Of a DNA stretch of 64,000 bases, positions 17,769 to 26,021 are shown piece after piece. Position numbers and translations under genes: made by a program. This stretch comes from Azohydromonas australica DSM 1124 (GTDB lineage: Bacteria; Pseudomonadota; Gammaproteobacteria; Burkholderiales; Burkholderiaceae_C): positions 357,454 to 421,453 of the forward strand of contig NZ_KE387205.1 of NCBI RefSeq assembly GCF_000430725.1, in the 5' to 3' direction. A model generated the notes under the pieces. The model was given only the letters and a program-made list of their open reading frames with translations, had not been told where the DNA came from and did no database searches. The number at the start of each line of letters is the position of its first letter. Position 1 is the stretch's first letter.

Positions 17769-19889
17769 TCAGAAGTCCACTTTCAGCGTCACCCGCAGCG
17801 TGCGCGGCTCGGCCGGGTGCACGTGGTGGGCCGGCGCCACGTCCGCCTGGCCCGACGGCCGTGACTCGTAGAAGTATTCGATGTCGTTGACGCGGCGGTC
17901 GAACAGGTTGAACACGTCCAGCGTCACCTCGGCCTTGCGGCCCAGCCGGCGCGCCACGCGCAGGTTGGTCGTGAGCGAGGAGCGCGAGCGCTGGCTGTCG
18001 TCCTCCACCAGCGCGGCCGAGCCCAGGTAGCGCCACTGCAGGCTCGCGGACCAGGGGCCGAGCTCGCGCAGCGTGAGCGCCACGGAGCCGACCCGGTCCA
18101 CGGCGTTGGGGATGCGGTCGCCGGCGGGGTCGTCGCCGCCGAAGCGCGCATGGGTCCAGGCCAGGTCGGCGTCCACCAGCAGCCACGGCACCGGGATCCA
18201 GCGGTTGTTCCACTCCACGCCACGGCGGCGGCTGGGCCGGTTCGCCTCGGTGGCGCCGGCGTCGCCCACGTAGACCAGCTCCGAGTCGAAGTCCAGCTTC
18301 CACAGCGCCAGCGAGCTTTGCAGCCCCGGCAGCCACTCGGTGCGCACGCCGATCTCCTGCCCGCGCGCGGCCACGAGGCCGGGCACGCGGTCCACCGGCT
18401 GGCCGCTGCGCGGGTCCACCGAGGCGGTGGTGCCGCGCGCGTCGTTGCTGTGGAAACCACGGCCGGCGTTGAGGAACAGCTCCGTCCTGTTCCACGGCCC
18501 CAGGATCAGCGAGAACTTGGGCGAGAACAGGTGGGCCGAGGCGCGGCCCGAGTTGGCGGCGTTGGACAGGCTGTCCACCTCGAAGCGCGCCTGGTCGGCA
18601 CGCAGGCCCACGATGGTGCGCGCCCACGGCGCCAGCTCCACCGAAGTCTGGCCGTAGACGCCCAGCTGGGTCTCGCGCACGCGGTCTTCGCGCGTGGTGC
18701 GCACGGCCTGCCGCGCCACCGTGTCGAACAGGCCCACGCGGATGCGGTCGTGGCGCAGTTGCAGCCCGAATTCCGTGCGCGCGGGCAGGCCCGCGAGCGC
18801 GTGGTCGAAGGCATGGCTCGCCTGGAAGCCGTAGACCTGCCGCCGGTCCTGCTGCGCGAACTGGTCGCCCTCGGCATCGGGCCGCCCGTCCAGGGCCTCT
18901 GGCAGGTCGTAGGTGAAGTCCGAGAAGAGCTTGAGCCGGTAGTCGATGGCGTAGGCCGACACCTGCGTGGCCGAGCCATCGTCGCCGCGGCGGTGCCACT
19001 CGCCCGAGACGCTGCTGCGCCGCGTGCTGCCGCCGTCGGTGGGGTTGAGCGAGTCGAAGCGGCCGAGGCGGCCGCTGTCGATGAGCGGCTGCGGCACCTG
19101 GTCGGTCGAGGTCCAGTGCGCGTCGTAGTGCATCAGGCTGGCGCTGAAGCCCTGCGCCTTGCTGCCGCCGCTGAGCGTGAGCACGCCGTTGAGCTTGTGC
19201 AGACCCTCCGGCACGGTCCACGGCCCGTCGTTGCGCTGCAGCTCCAGCGCGCCCAGCAGCGACAGCTCCGGCGCCACCTCGGTGGAGCCGGCCGTGACCA
19301 GCCGCTGGTAGCCGCGCTGGCCCAGCGTGAGCGCGGCGAAAGGCACGTCCAGCGTGCGGCGGTACGCGATGTCGGCCGAGCCTGCGGCTGAAAAATTGCC
19401 ATTGCGCGCGAAGTACGGCCCCTTGCGGTACTCGACGCGGTCCACCAGCTCCGGAATGAGGAAGTTCAGGTCCGAGTAGCCCTGGCCGTGGGCGTGCGTG
19501 GGCATGTTCACCGGCAGCCCGTTGACGCTGGTGGCGAAGTCGGTGCCGTGGTCCAGGTTGAAGCCGCGCAGGAAGTACTGGTTCGCCTTCCCGTCGCCGG
19601 AGTGCTGCGTGACGATCATCCCGGGCACGAACTCCAGCACCTCGCCCGGGCGCAGCGCGGGCCGGCTCTTGAGCAGCTCGGCGCGGATGACGCCCTGTGA
19701 CGCCGCATCGCTGGTACCGACGGCGTTGTCGTAGTGCCGCCCGGTGACGTCCACACGCTGCACCGCGCCCTCGGCCGTCTCGGGCGCGTCATGGGCGTGG
19801 ACGGTGGCGGCTGCCACGCACGAGGCGGCAGCCACGGCGACGGCGTGGAAGGCGAAGCGGGACGAGGAGGGGGCAGGGCAGCGGCTCAT
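17769..19889 (-). CDS. TonB-dependent outer-membrane receptor
   Basis: The 706-residue protein has a signal peptide (cleavage after VHA, about residue 32) and a TonB-box-like VQRVDVTG segment. The plug domain (about 45-170) contains EVLEFVPGMIVTQHSG and QYFLRGFNLDHGTDFATSVNG. A 22-strand-type barrel follows and ends in LRVTLKVDF, with a terminal aromatic residue suited to barrel insertion. It should import a scarce ligand using TonB energy. The substrate cannot be told; no siderophore, cobalamin or haem genes are adjacent and I see no riboswitch in the leader. It is downstream of an Lrp-type gene on the same strand. Confidence 0.88.
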   Translation of the reverse strand: MSRCPAPSSSRFAFHAVAVAAASCVAAATVHAHDAPETAEGAVQRVDVTGRHYDNAVGTSDAASQGVIRAELLKSRPALRPGEVLEFVPGMIVTQHSGDGKANQYFLRGFNLDHGTDFATSVNGLPVNMPTHAHGQGYSDLNFLIPELVDRVEYRKGPYFARNGNFSAAGSADIAYRRTLDVPFAALTLGQRGYQRLVTAGSTEVAPELSLLGALELQRNDGPWTVPEGLHKLNGVLTLSGGSKAQGFSASLMHYDAHWTSTDQVPQPLIDSGRLGRFDSLNPTDGGSTRRSSVSGEWHRRGDDGSATQVSAYAIDYRLKLFSDFTYDLPEALDGRPDAEGDQFAQQDRRQVYGFQASHAFDHALAGLPARTEFGLQLRHDRIRVGLFDTVARQAVRTTREDRVRETQLGVYGQTSVELAPWARTIVGLRADQARFEVDSLSNAANSGRASAHLFSPKFSLILGPWNRTELFLNAGRGFHSNDARGTTASVDPRSGQPVDRVPGLVAARGQEIGVRTEWLPGLQSSLALWKLDFDSELVYVGDAGATEANRPSRRRGVEWNNRWIPVPWLLVDADLAWTHARFGGDDPAGDRIPNAVDRVGSVALTLRELGPWSASLQWRYLGSAALVEDDSQRSRSSLTTNLRVARRLGRKAEVTLDVFNLFDRRVNDIEYFYESRPSGQADVAPAHHVHPAEPRTLRVTLKVDF

Positions 19890-20058
19890 GGCGGCGGCGA
19901 AGTCTGAAACGTTGATGGAATGGCAATACGCCGCCGCGGCCCGATCGGATGCAGGCAGGGGATGCCGCTGAATTGTCAGGCCCGGCAGGGCTGCGCCCGG
20001 ACGGGGAGCGGCCGCGGGCCGCCTTCGATGGTTGAGCGCGGCTGCCGCCGGGCCCGGG

Positions 20059-20532
20059 TCACGGCGCATCCACCGGCACGCTCATGCCCGTCTTGACCCG
20101 GTTCATCGCCACCAGCGTCTTGAAGGACTTGACGTTGTTGCTCTCGAAGAACAGCTTGCGCGTCAGCGCCACGTACTGCTCCATGTCGCGCACGAGGAAG
20201 ATCAGCACGAAGTCGCAGTCGCCGGTCACGTAGTAGCACTGCTGCACCTGCGGGCAGGCCTGGAAGCTGCGCTGCATCTCGTCGAGCAGGTCGGCCCGCT
20301 CGCTCTCCACCTTGACCTCCACGACGATGGTCAGGTTATAGCCCACGGCCTTCGGGTTGATGCAGGCGGTGTAGCGCTCGATCACGCCTTCGCTGGACAG
20401 CAGCTTGAGCCGGCGGTTCACGGCGGCGGTGGACAGGCTGGCGCGCTCGCCCAGTTCGCTTTGCGCCACCCGCGCGTCTTCCTGCACCGCGGAGAGCAGC
20501 ACGCGGTCATAGCTGTCGAGCTTCAGGGCCAT
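20059..20532 (-). CDS. Lrp/AsnC-family transcriptional regulator
   Basis: The 157-residue protein has an N-terminal helix-turn-helix (LDSYDRVLLSAVQEDARVAQSELG region) and a C-terminal RAM effector domain (YYVTGDCDFVLIFLVRDME). This is the normal size and layout of Lrp/AsnC regulators, which respond to amino acids. I start at MALKLDS (20532). It is divergent from the diaminopropionate ammonia-lyase gene across an AT-richer gap, so it is likely to control the lyase-amidohydrolase pair in response to an amino acid. Confidence 0.9.
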   Translation of the reverse strand: MALKLDSYDRVLLSAVQEDARVAQSELGERASLSTAAVNRRLKLLSSEGVIERYTACINPKAVGYNLTIVVEVKVESERADLLDEMQRSFQACPQVQQCYYVTGDCDFVLIFLVRDMEQYVALTRKLFFESNNVKSFKTLVAMNRVKTGMSVPVDAP

Positions 20533-20654
20533 GGTGAAGAACGATCCGGATTGGCGCTTCAATGCGAGAAAACATTCAACGAAACGCCTTGGTTTTCGAA
20601 AAATCGAGCAATGCGGATAAATATTATTCCAGCCGACACTCCCTGGAGACCGTG
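20533..20654. promoter_or_regulatory. Divergent promoter region between the lrp-type gene and dpaL
   Basis: This 122-base gap is clearly AT-richer than the flanks (for example the stretch around 20615-20632), as expected of an Lrp-type control region. No exact operator is claimed. An open frame of the lyase extends back through it to 20562, but its residues are not lyase-like. Confidence 0.45.
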
Positions 20655-21965
20655 ATGTCCGCGCCCCCCGTCTTGTCGAATACCGAGCGTCCGCAGGACC
20701 CGCGGCCGCAACTTCGTCCCCCGGCAGGCTGCATGCTGATCGCCAACCCGCGCGCCCAACGCGGGCCTTACCCCGCGGCGCTCCGGTCGCTCATGAACCT
20801 CGATCGCGCCCGGGAAAACCGGCGCTGGCTCGCCTCGTGGGCGGCGCTGGCGCGCGGCGCGACGCCGCTGCACGACCTGCCCGATCTGGCCGCCAGGCTC
20901 GGCGTGGCGCGGCTCAGCGTCAAGGACGAATCGGTGCGCTCGCCGCTGGGCAGCTTCAAGGCCCTGGGGGCGCCGATCGCGCTGGTTCGCCAGATCCTGC
21001 GCCGGCATCCGGATCTCGACCCCGCCGCGTTGCTCAACGGCCACCATGCCGGCCTGCTTCAGGACACCACCGTGGTCAGCGCCACGGACGGCAACCACGG
21101 CCGCGGACTGGCCGCCGCGGCGCGCAGCATCGGCTGCTGCTGCGTGATCGTGCTGCATGCCCACGTGAGCGCGGAGCGCGAGCAGGCCATCGCGGTGCAC
21201 GGCGCGCGCATCGTGCGCATCGCGGGCAACTACGACGACTCGGTCGAGGAGGCGGCGCGCCTGGCGGCGGCCAACGGCTGGCAGGTGGTCTCGGACACCT
21301 CCTACGAGGGCTACGAGGACATCCCTCGCGACGTGATGCAGGGCTACGCCACCATCGCGGCGGAGGTGCTGGAGCAGACCGGCGCGGCCGCGAACGAGCC
21401 CGGCGCCTTCACGCACCTCTTCCTGCAGGGCGGCGTCGGCGGGCTGGCGGCCGGGGTGGCGAGCTGCTTCTGGGAGTTTCACGGCGCACAGCGGCCTCGC
21501 TTCGTCGTGGTGGAGCCGCGGCAGGCCGACTGCCTGTTCCAGAGCGCCGTCCAGGGCCGCGCCGCCAGAGCGACCGGCTCGGTCGATTCCGTGATGGCCG
21601 GCTTGGCCTGCGGCGAGACCTCGCCCCTGGCCTGGCGCTTCCTGCAGCCCGGCATCGACGCCTTCATGACCATCGAGGACGAGGCGGCCGTGCAGGCGAT
21701 GCGGGTGCTGGCCGCGGGCAGCGGCCAGGACATCCCGATCGTCGCCGGCGAGTCCGGCGCCGCTGGCCTGGCCGGCCTTCAGGCCCTGCGCAGTGACGCG
21801 GCCGGGTCGGCGCAGCTCGGACTCGACGAACGCTCGCGGGTCCTGCTCATCAACACCGAGGGCGCCACGGCGCCGGCGGTCTACGAAGCGCTGGTCGGCG
21901 AGACGGCGGATGCGGTGCTGCAGCGGCAAGCGGGCTGGCAAGCGGGAGCACGCGATGCTCGTTGA
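20655..21965 (+). CDS. dpaL: Diaminopropionate ammonia-lyase (PLP-dependent)
   Basis: The 436-residue protein resembles E. coli YgeX/DpaL, which converts 2,3-diaminopropionate to pyruvate and two ammonia. The PLP lysine lies in KDESVRSPLGSFKALGA (about residues 95-111). Other matching pieces are ATDGNHGRGLAAAARSIG, YDDSVEEAARLAAANGWQVV, SYEGYEDIPRDVMQGYATI, the phosphate-binding glycine loop LQGGVGGLAAGVAS and MAGLACGE. I use the ATG at 20655, preceded by GGAG. The gene overlaps the amidohydrolase start by 11 bases. The order lyase-M20 peptidase recalls ygeX-ygeY in E. coli. Confidence 0.88.
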   Translation: MSAPPVLSNTERPQDPRPQLRPPAGCMLIANPRAQRGPYPAALRSLMNLDRARENRRWLASWAALARGATPLHDLPDLAARLGVARLSVKDESVRSPLGSFKALGAPIALVRQILRRHPDLDPAALLNGHHAGLLQDTTVVSATDGNHGRGLAAAARSIGCCCVIVLHAHVSAEREQAIAVHGARIVRIAGNYDDSVEEAARLAAANGWQVVSDTSYEGYEDIPRDVMQGYATIAAEVLEQTGAAANEPGAFTHLFLQGGVGGLAAGVASCFWEFHGAQRPRFVVVEPRQADCLFQSAVQGRAARATGSVDSVMAGLACGETSPLAWRFLQPGIDAFMTIEDEAAVQAMRVLAAGSGQDIPIVAGESGAAGLAGLQALRSDAAGSAQLGLDERSRVLLINTEGATAPAVYEALVGETADAVLQRQAGWQAGARDAR

Positions 21966-23142
21966 CGACGACCTCAAGGCGCGGATGGTCCGCTGGCGCC
22001 ATCACTTCCACCAGTTTCCCGAGACCGGCTTCAACGAGCACCGTACCGCGGACTACGTCGCCAGCGTGCTGCAGCTGCTGGGCCTGGAGGTCCACCGCGG
22101 CATCGGCGGCACCGGCCTGGTGGCCAGCCTGCGCGCGGGCGACGGCCCGGGCGTGATCGGGCTGCGCGCGGACATGGACGCCCTGGCGATGGCCGAGACG
22201 GCGCCCGACCGGCCCCACGCCTCCCGCCATGCCGGCTGCATGCACGGTTGCGGCCACGACGGGCACATGGCGATGGTGCTGGGCGCGGCGCAGCTGCTGG
22301 CGCAGCGACCGGACTTCGACGGCACGGTGCGCTTCATCTTCCAGCCTGCGGAGGAGCACGGGCGCGGCGCGGGCGCCATGATTGCGGACGGGCTGTTCGA
22401 GCGCTTCCCGGTGGACGAGATCTACGGGGCGCACAACATCCCCGGCCTGGCCGAGGGCCACGTCGCCACACGCGTGGGCGGCATCATGGCCAGCGAGGAC
22501 AACTTCGTGATCCGCATCCAGGGCCGCGGCGGCCATGCCGCCCGGCCGCACATGGCCGTCGATCCGCTGGTCGTCGCGGCGGAGATCATCCTGGCGCTGC
22601 AGACGATCGTGGCGCGCTCGGTGGACCTGGGCGAACCGGCCGTCGTCTCCTGCACCGAGATCTTCAGCGACGGCATCCGCAACGCCCTGCCGTCGAACGT
22701 CACGATCAAGGGCGACACGCGCAGCTATTCGCCACAGGTGCAGGCCCTGCTGGAGCGCCGGATGCGCGAGCTGTGCCAGGGCATCTGCAGCGCCCACGGC
22801 GCGCAGTGCGAGGTGGAGTACACGCACGAGTTCGCGCCCACGGTGAACTGGCCCCAGTGCGTGGAGCTCGCCACCGCCGCGGCGGCGGCCGTGGTGGGCG
22901 CGGACCAGGTCGATGGCGACGTGCGGCCGATGATGATTTCCGAGGACTTCGGCGCCTTCCTGAAGGTCGTGCCCGGCGCCTTCGTCTTCATCGGCAACGG
23001 CGCCGTGGGCAGCGCCGGCGGCGTGCCGCTGCACAACGGCGCCTACGACTTCAACGACGGCATCCTGCCCATCGGCGCGCGGTATTTCGCCGAGCTGGTC
23101 CGGCGGCGGCTGCCCGCGCGGACGGCTGGCGCGGGCACCTGA
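21955..23142 (+). CDS. M20-family amidohydrolase/peptidase
   Basis: The 395-residue protein is a dinuclear-metal M20 amidohydrolase of the hippurate hydrolase/IAA-amino-acid hydrolase type. Metal-site and catalytic pieces are GLRADMDAL, HGCGHDGHMAMVLGAAQ, FQPAEEHGRGAGAMIADG and HNIPG, then a dimerisation domain with GRGGHAARPHMAVDP. The ATG at 21955 lies inside the end of dpaL after a GGGAG site, so the two are translationally coupled. It probably releases the free amino acid for the lyase from an N-acyl or peptide form. The exact substrate is inferred only from context. Confidence 0.88.
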   Translation: MLVDDDLKARMVRWRHHFHQFPETGFNEHRTADYVASVLQLLGLEVHRGIGGTGLVASLRAGDGPGVIGLRADMDALAMAETAPDRPHASRHAGCMHGCGHDGHMAMVLGAAQLLAQRPDFDGTVRFIFQPAEEHGRGAGAMIADGLFERFPVDEIYGAHNIPGLAEGHVATRVGGIMASEDNFVIRIQGRGGHAARPHMAVDPLVVAAEIILALQTIVARSVDLGEPAVVSCTEIFSDGIRNALPSNVTIKGDTRSYSPQVQALLERRMRELCQGICSAHGAQCEVEYTHEFAPTVNWPQCVELATAAAAAVVGADQVDGDVRPMMISEDFGAFLKVVPGAFVFIGNGAVGSAGGVPLHNGAYDFNDGILPIGARYFAELVRRRLPARTAGAGT

Positions 23143-23162
23143 GCTGCGCGCGGGGCGCCCGC

Positions 23163-24065
23163 TCAGTGGGCGCGGCCCTGCCGCGCGCTCACCAGTTCGA
23201 TGAAGCGGCGCGCCGCCGGCCCCGGCGGCTTGTCCTTGGCCCAGACCACGTCCACCCAGAGCTTCAGGACGTTGGTGAAGTTCTGCGCCGGAATCTCGAC
23301 CAGCTGGCCCGCCGCCAGCGCAGCGCGCACGAAGCCCTGCGGCAGCCAGGCCCACCCCAGCCCCGCCATCACCATCTGCAGCGCCGCGACGGGGTTGTCG
23401 GTGCGCCACTGGTGGCGCGAGATGGCGATGCGCTGGTCCACGTCCCCGCAGTGCCGCCCGGCCACGATGATCTGGCGCTCCGACAGCAGCTGCTCGTCGC
23501 GAACGGCCGGGCTGCCCTCCCGCGCCAGCAGCGGGTGCGCCGGCGAGACCACCGCAATCAGCGTTTCCTGCGCCACCTCCTGGAACTCCTCGCGCGCGTC
23601 CACGCCCAGGCGCTCGAACACCAGCGCGAGCTGCGCGCGCCCGTCCTGCACCATGCCCAGGGCATCGGCCTGCGGCGCCGCGAGCACCTCGACTTCCAGC
23701 AGCGGGACCTCGGTGGACAGCGTCGCGAGCGCCTCGCTCCACGGCGCCGCGGCCAGCAGCTCGGGCACCACGACCAGCGTCAGCCGCGCCTCCAGTCCCT
23801 GGCTCAGGGACAGGGCGTGCCTGTCCAGCTTGCGCAGCTGCTCCATCAGCAGCCGCGCCTGCGGCAGGAGCGCCAGCGCATGCGGCGTCGGCCTGGGCTC
23901 GCGCCCGCCGCGGTCGAACAACTGCAAGCCCAGCTCCGCCTCCAGGTGGCCGATGGTCATGCTCACGGCGGAAGGCACCCGGCCCAGCTGCCGCGCGGCG
24001 GCGGAGAAGGACCCGTGCTCCATCGCCGCCAGGAACACCGTCAGGTTGTCGAAGTTGAAAGCCAT
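23163..24065 (-). CDS. LysR-family transcriptional regulator
   Basis: The 300-residue protein begins MAFNFDNLTVFLAAMEHGSF and continues with a LysR helix-turn-helix (SAAARQLGRVPSAVSMTIGHLEAELG). The effector domain follows to the end. It converges on the M20 gene and is divergent from the Gdx/SugE gene 90 bases away, so it could regulate that exporter or a distant target. The effector is unknown. Confidence 0.88.
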   Translation of the reverse strand: MAFNFDNLTVFLAAMEHGSFSAAARQLGRVPSAVSMTIGHLEAELGLQLFDRGGREPRPTPHALALLPQARLLMEQLRKLDRHALSLSQGLEARLTLVVVPELLAAAPWSEALATLSTEVPLLEVEVLAAPQADALGMVQDGRAQLALVFERLGVDAREEFQEVAQETLIAVVSPAHPLLAREGSPAVRDEQLLSERQIIVAGRHCGDVDQRIAISRHQWRTDNPVAALQMVMAGLGWAWLPQGFVRAALAAGQLVEIPAQNFTNVLKLWVDVVWAKDKPPGPAARRFIELVSARQGRAH

Positions 24066-24155
24066 CTGTCAGCAGGGCTGAAAGCACCTGACTTCTTATA
24101 TCAGCTCGCCAGAAATAAGCTGCCGCGGTTCCTGGATTTCGATGGAGAACGCGAC

Positions 24156-24476
24156 GTGGCTTGGTGGTTGATCGTGGTGGCAGGACTGTTCGAGGTGGGC
24201 TGGGCCATCGGCCTGAAGTACACGGAGGGCTTCACGCGCCTGTGGCCGACGCTGGGGACGGTCGGCTCGATGGTGGTGAGCGTCGTGCTGCTGGGCTTGG
24301 CGATGAAGCAGCTGCCGATCGGGACGGCCTATGCGGTCTGGACCGGCATCGGGGCGGTAGGCACCGCCGTGCTGGGCATCGTGCTGTTCGGCGAGTCGGC
24401 CGCCATCGGGCGGCTGGTGTGCCTGACGCTGATCTCCGCGGGCATCGTCGGCCTGAAGTTCGTGACGCCGCATTGA
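24156..24476 (+). CDS. gdx: Small multidrug-resistance family, Gdx/SugE-type guanidinium exporter
   Basis: The 106-residue protein has four membrane helices and the full SugE/Gdx pattern: WWLIVVAGLFEVGWAIGLKY with the essential Glu of helix 1, GLAMKQLPIGTAYAVWTGIG in helix 3, and LTLISAGIVGLKF at the end. The GLKYT after helix 1 marks the SugE branch rather than EmrE. It would be a proton-coupled exporter of guanidinium in the inner membrane. The GTG at 24156 is used because GGAGAA precedes it and the family starts there. No ykkC guanidine riboswitch is recognisable in the short leader. Confidence 0.88.
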   Translation: MAWWLIVVAGLFEVGWAIGLKYTEGFTRLWPTLGTVGSMVVSVVLLGLAMKQLPIGTAYAVWTGIGAVGTAVLGIVLFGESAAIGRLVCLTLISAGIVGLKFVTPH

Positions 24477-24788
24477 ATCGATACGGCTTCAGGTGCGAGG
24501 CAGAAGTGAAGGCTCACGACCTGTTTTGAAACTATCGTCAGTTGCGCAAGCAACGTTATCGCAATGTCTTGTCAACCCGGAGTCTGGCCTTGCACGTCGT
24601 GCATGGCGATCTTTGCACAGCAGTAGAGAGTCGTCGGGCTGGAGCCTGCCGTGACCACGTGCTTGCGTTCAAACGCCCGGCTTACCGGGTACGCAGCTTG
24701 CACATGTCGCTCCATCCCGCCGTTTTCCCAGCGAGGGTCTTGCCCGGGAACGCAGACAGCGGGACATCAAACGGAACAGGAGATTCTC
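24477..24788. other. Intergenic region, no gene recognised
   Basis: These 312 bases between the Gdx gene and the glycine-zipper gene contain no convincing coding frame. Base composition is more balanced than in the flanking genes. A short inverted repeat GTTGC-GCAA-GCAAC is at 24541-24554. The promoter of the glycine-zipper gene probably lies here, but I cannot place it. Confidence 0.5.
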
Positions 24789-25301
24789 ATGAGCATTCAG
24801 AACCCGGCTGACAAGAACGCATCCCACCCGGTGGCCACGGGAACCGGGGCAGTGGTGGGTGGCGCAGCGGGCGGCATCGCCGGTGCCGCTGCCGCGGGTG
24901 CCGCGGTTGGCGGCATGACGGGCCCGGTCGGTGCGGCAGTGGGTGCCGTTGCGGGCGCAGTGGTCGGTGCGTTGGCTGGCAAAGGCATTGCGAAGGCCGC
25001 AGACCCGGCTGTCGAAGACCAGTACTGGCGCGAGAACTATTCGAGCCGCCCGTATGTGAGCGGCGGCACTTACGACGACTACGGACCCGCCTACCGCTAT
25101 GGTGTCGATGCCTACACGCGCTACCCCAACCGCTCGTTCGACGATATCGAGTCCGATCTGAGCCGGGACTGGAATACCCAGCGCGGCAGTTCCAGCCTTG
25201 AGTGGGAACGCGCCAAGCATGCCTCGCGCGACGCCTGGCACCGCGTGAGCAATGCGGCTGAGCGCGCCATACCGGGCGACTCGGACCGCGACGGCAGGTA
25301 A
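24789..25301 (+). CDS. Glycine-zipper domain protein, probably stress related
   Basis: The 170-residue protein starts at MSIQNPADKN after AGGAGA. Residues 15-65 are an Ala/Gly/Val repeat with GxxxG spacing (TGAVVGGAAGGIAGAAAAGAAV and on), a glycine-zipper segment that can insert into or span a membrane. The polar second half contains YWRENYSSRPYV, YRYGVDAYTRYP and a WERAKHASRDAWHRV helix. Proteins of this kind are widespread hypothetical proteins in Burkholderiales and Xanthomonadales; no function is established to my knowledge. It stands alone. Confidence 0.75.
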   Translation: MSIQNPADKNASHPVATGTGAVVGGAAGGIAGAAAAGAAVGGMTGPVGAAVGAVAGAVVGALAGKGIAKAADPAVEDQYWRENYSSRPYVSGGTYDDYGPAYRYGVDAYTRYPNRSFDDIESDLSRDWNTQRGSSSLEWERAKHASRDAWHRVSNAAERAIPGDSDRDGR

Positions 25302-25353
25302 AAGGTCAGGGAAAGGCGCGGGCTGCCGTGCCTTTCATCCATCGGAGAGCCCC

Positions 25354-25833
25354 ATGACCAGCAAGAACACGATCTGCCTCTGGTACGACGGCACTGCCCT
25401 GGAGGCCGCGCAGTTCTATGCCCGGACCTTTCCGGACAGCACGGTGGGCGCCGTTCATCGCGCACCCAGTGACTTTCCCGCCGGCAAGGAGGGCGATGTC
25501 CTGGTGGTCGAGTTCACCGTGATGGGCATTCCCTGCATCGGCCTGAACGGCGGCCCGGCGCTCAGGCACAACGAGGCCTTCTCGTTCCAGGTGGCGACCG
25601 ACGACCAGGCCGAGACCGACCGCCTGTGGAACGCCATCGTCGGCAACGGCGGCCAGGAGAGCGAGTGCGGCTGGTGCAAGGACCAGTGGGGCGTGTCGTG
25701 GCAGATCACGCCGCGCGTGCTCACCGACGCCATGGCCGACCCCGACCGCGCCGCGGCCAAGCGCGCCTTCGACGCGATGATGCAGATGAAGAAGATCGAC
25801 GTCGCCGCCATCGAGGCCGCCCGGCGCGGCTGA
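25354..25833 (+). CDS. VOC-superfamily (PhnB-like) protein
   Basis: The 159-residue protein is a PhnB-like/3-demethylubiquinone-methyltransferase-like member of the vicinal oxygen chelate fold. It shows ICLWYDGTALEAAQFYARTFPDS at the start, VVEFTVMGIPCIGLNGGP, NEAFSFQVATDDQAETDRLW, GWCKDQWGVSWQITP and an AFDAMMQMKKIDVAAIEAA tail. Such proteins are usually called glyoxalase-like but their reaction is mostly unknown. GGAGAG precedes the ATG at 25354. It lies 52 bases after the glycine-zipper gene and may share its transcript. Confidence 0.85.
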   Translation: MTSKNTICLWYDGTALEAAQFYARTFPDSTVGAVHRAPSDFPAGKEGDVLVVEFTVMGIPCIGLNGGPALRHNEAFSFQVATDDQAETDRLWNAIVGNGGQESECGWCKDQWGVSWQITPRVLTDAMADPDRAAAKRAFDAMMQMKKIDVAAIEAARRG

Positions 25834-25908
25834 GCCGCGCCGGCACGTGCCATCTCAGCCGGCACGCTGCGGTTGCATTCCAGTCAGCGCTTGCCAGTGA
25901 AGCAATGC

Positions 25909-25932
25909 CGTCATGCCCGCGCAGGCGGGCAT
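25909..25932. repeat. Dispersed palindromic repeat, copy 1
   Basis: CGTC followed by ATGCCCGC-GCAG-GCGGGCAT forms an 8-bp stem. It is a variant of the repeat also found at 27297, 47821, 47943 and around 48040 in this window. It is placed in an intergenic gap, like the other copies. Confidence 0.75.
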
Positions 25933-25966
25933 TCACGCTGACCGGGATGCCGCCCGGAACTCGTGG

Positions 25967-25986
25967 ACACCCGCCTTCGCGGGTGT
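25967..25986. repeat. Hairpin ACACCCGC/GCGGGTGT between convergent genes
   Basis: ACACCCGC-CTTC-GCGGGTGT is a perfect 8-bp stem. It is followed by GACGGAATTCTTT, so it may serve as a terminator for the VOC gene. Its core resembles the dispersed repeat family, and it lies only 35 bases from copy 1. Confidence 0.55.
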
Positions 25987-26021
25987 GACGGAATTCTTTA
26001 GGCCGACATCAAGAACTGGTT

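Noticed and set aside
17557..19221. A 554-codon frame overlapping the TonB receptor gene
   Set aside because: Same strand, wrong frame; the TonB plug and barrel signatures are all in the other frame.
19890..20058. Possible cobalamin riboswitch before the TonB receptor
   Set aside because: No B12-box-like conserved segment is seen in the leader.
24066..24155. Possible guanidine (ykkC) riboswitch before the Gdx/SugE gene
   Set aside because: The leader is only about 90 bases and shows none of the conserved ykkC segments that I can recognise.
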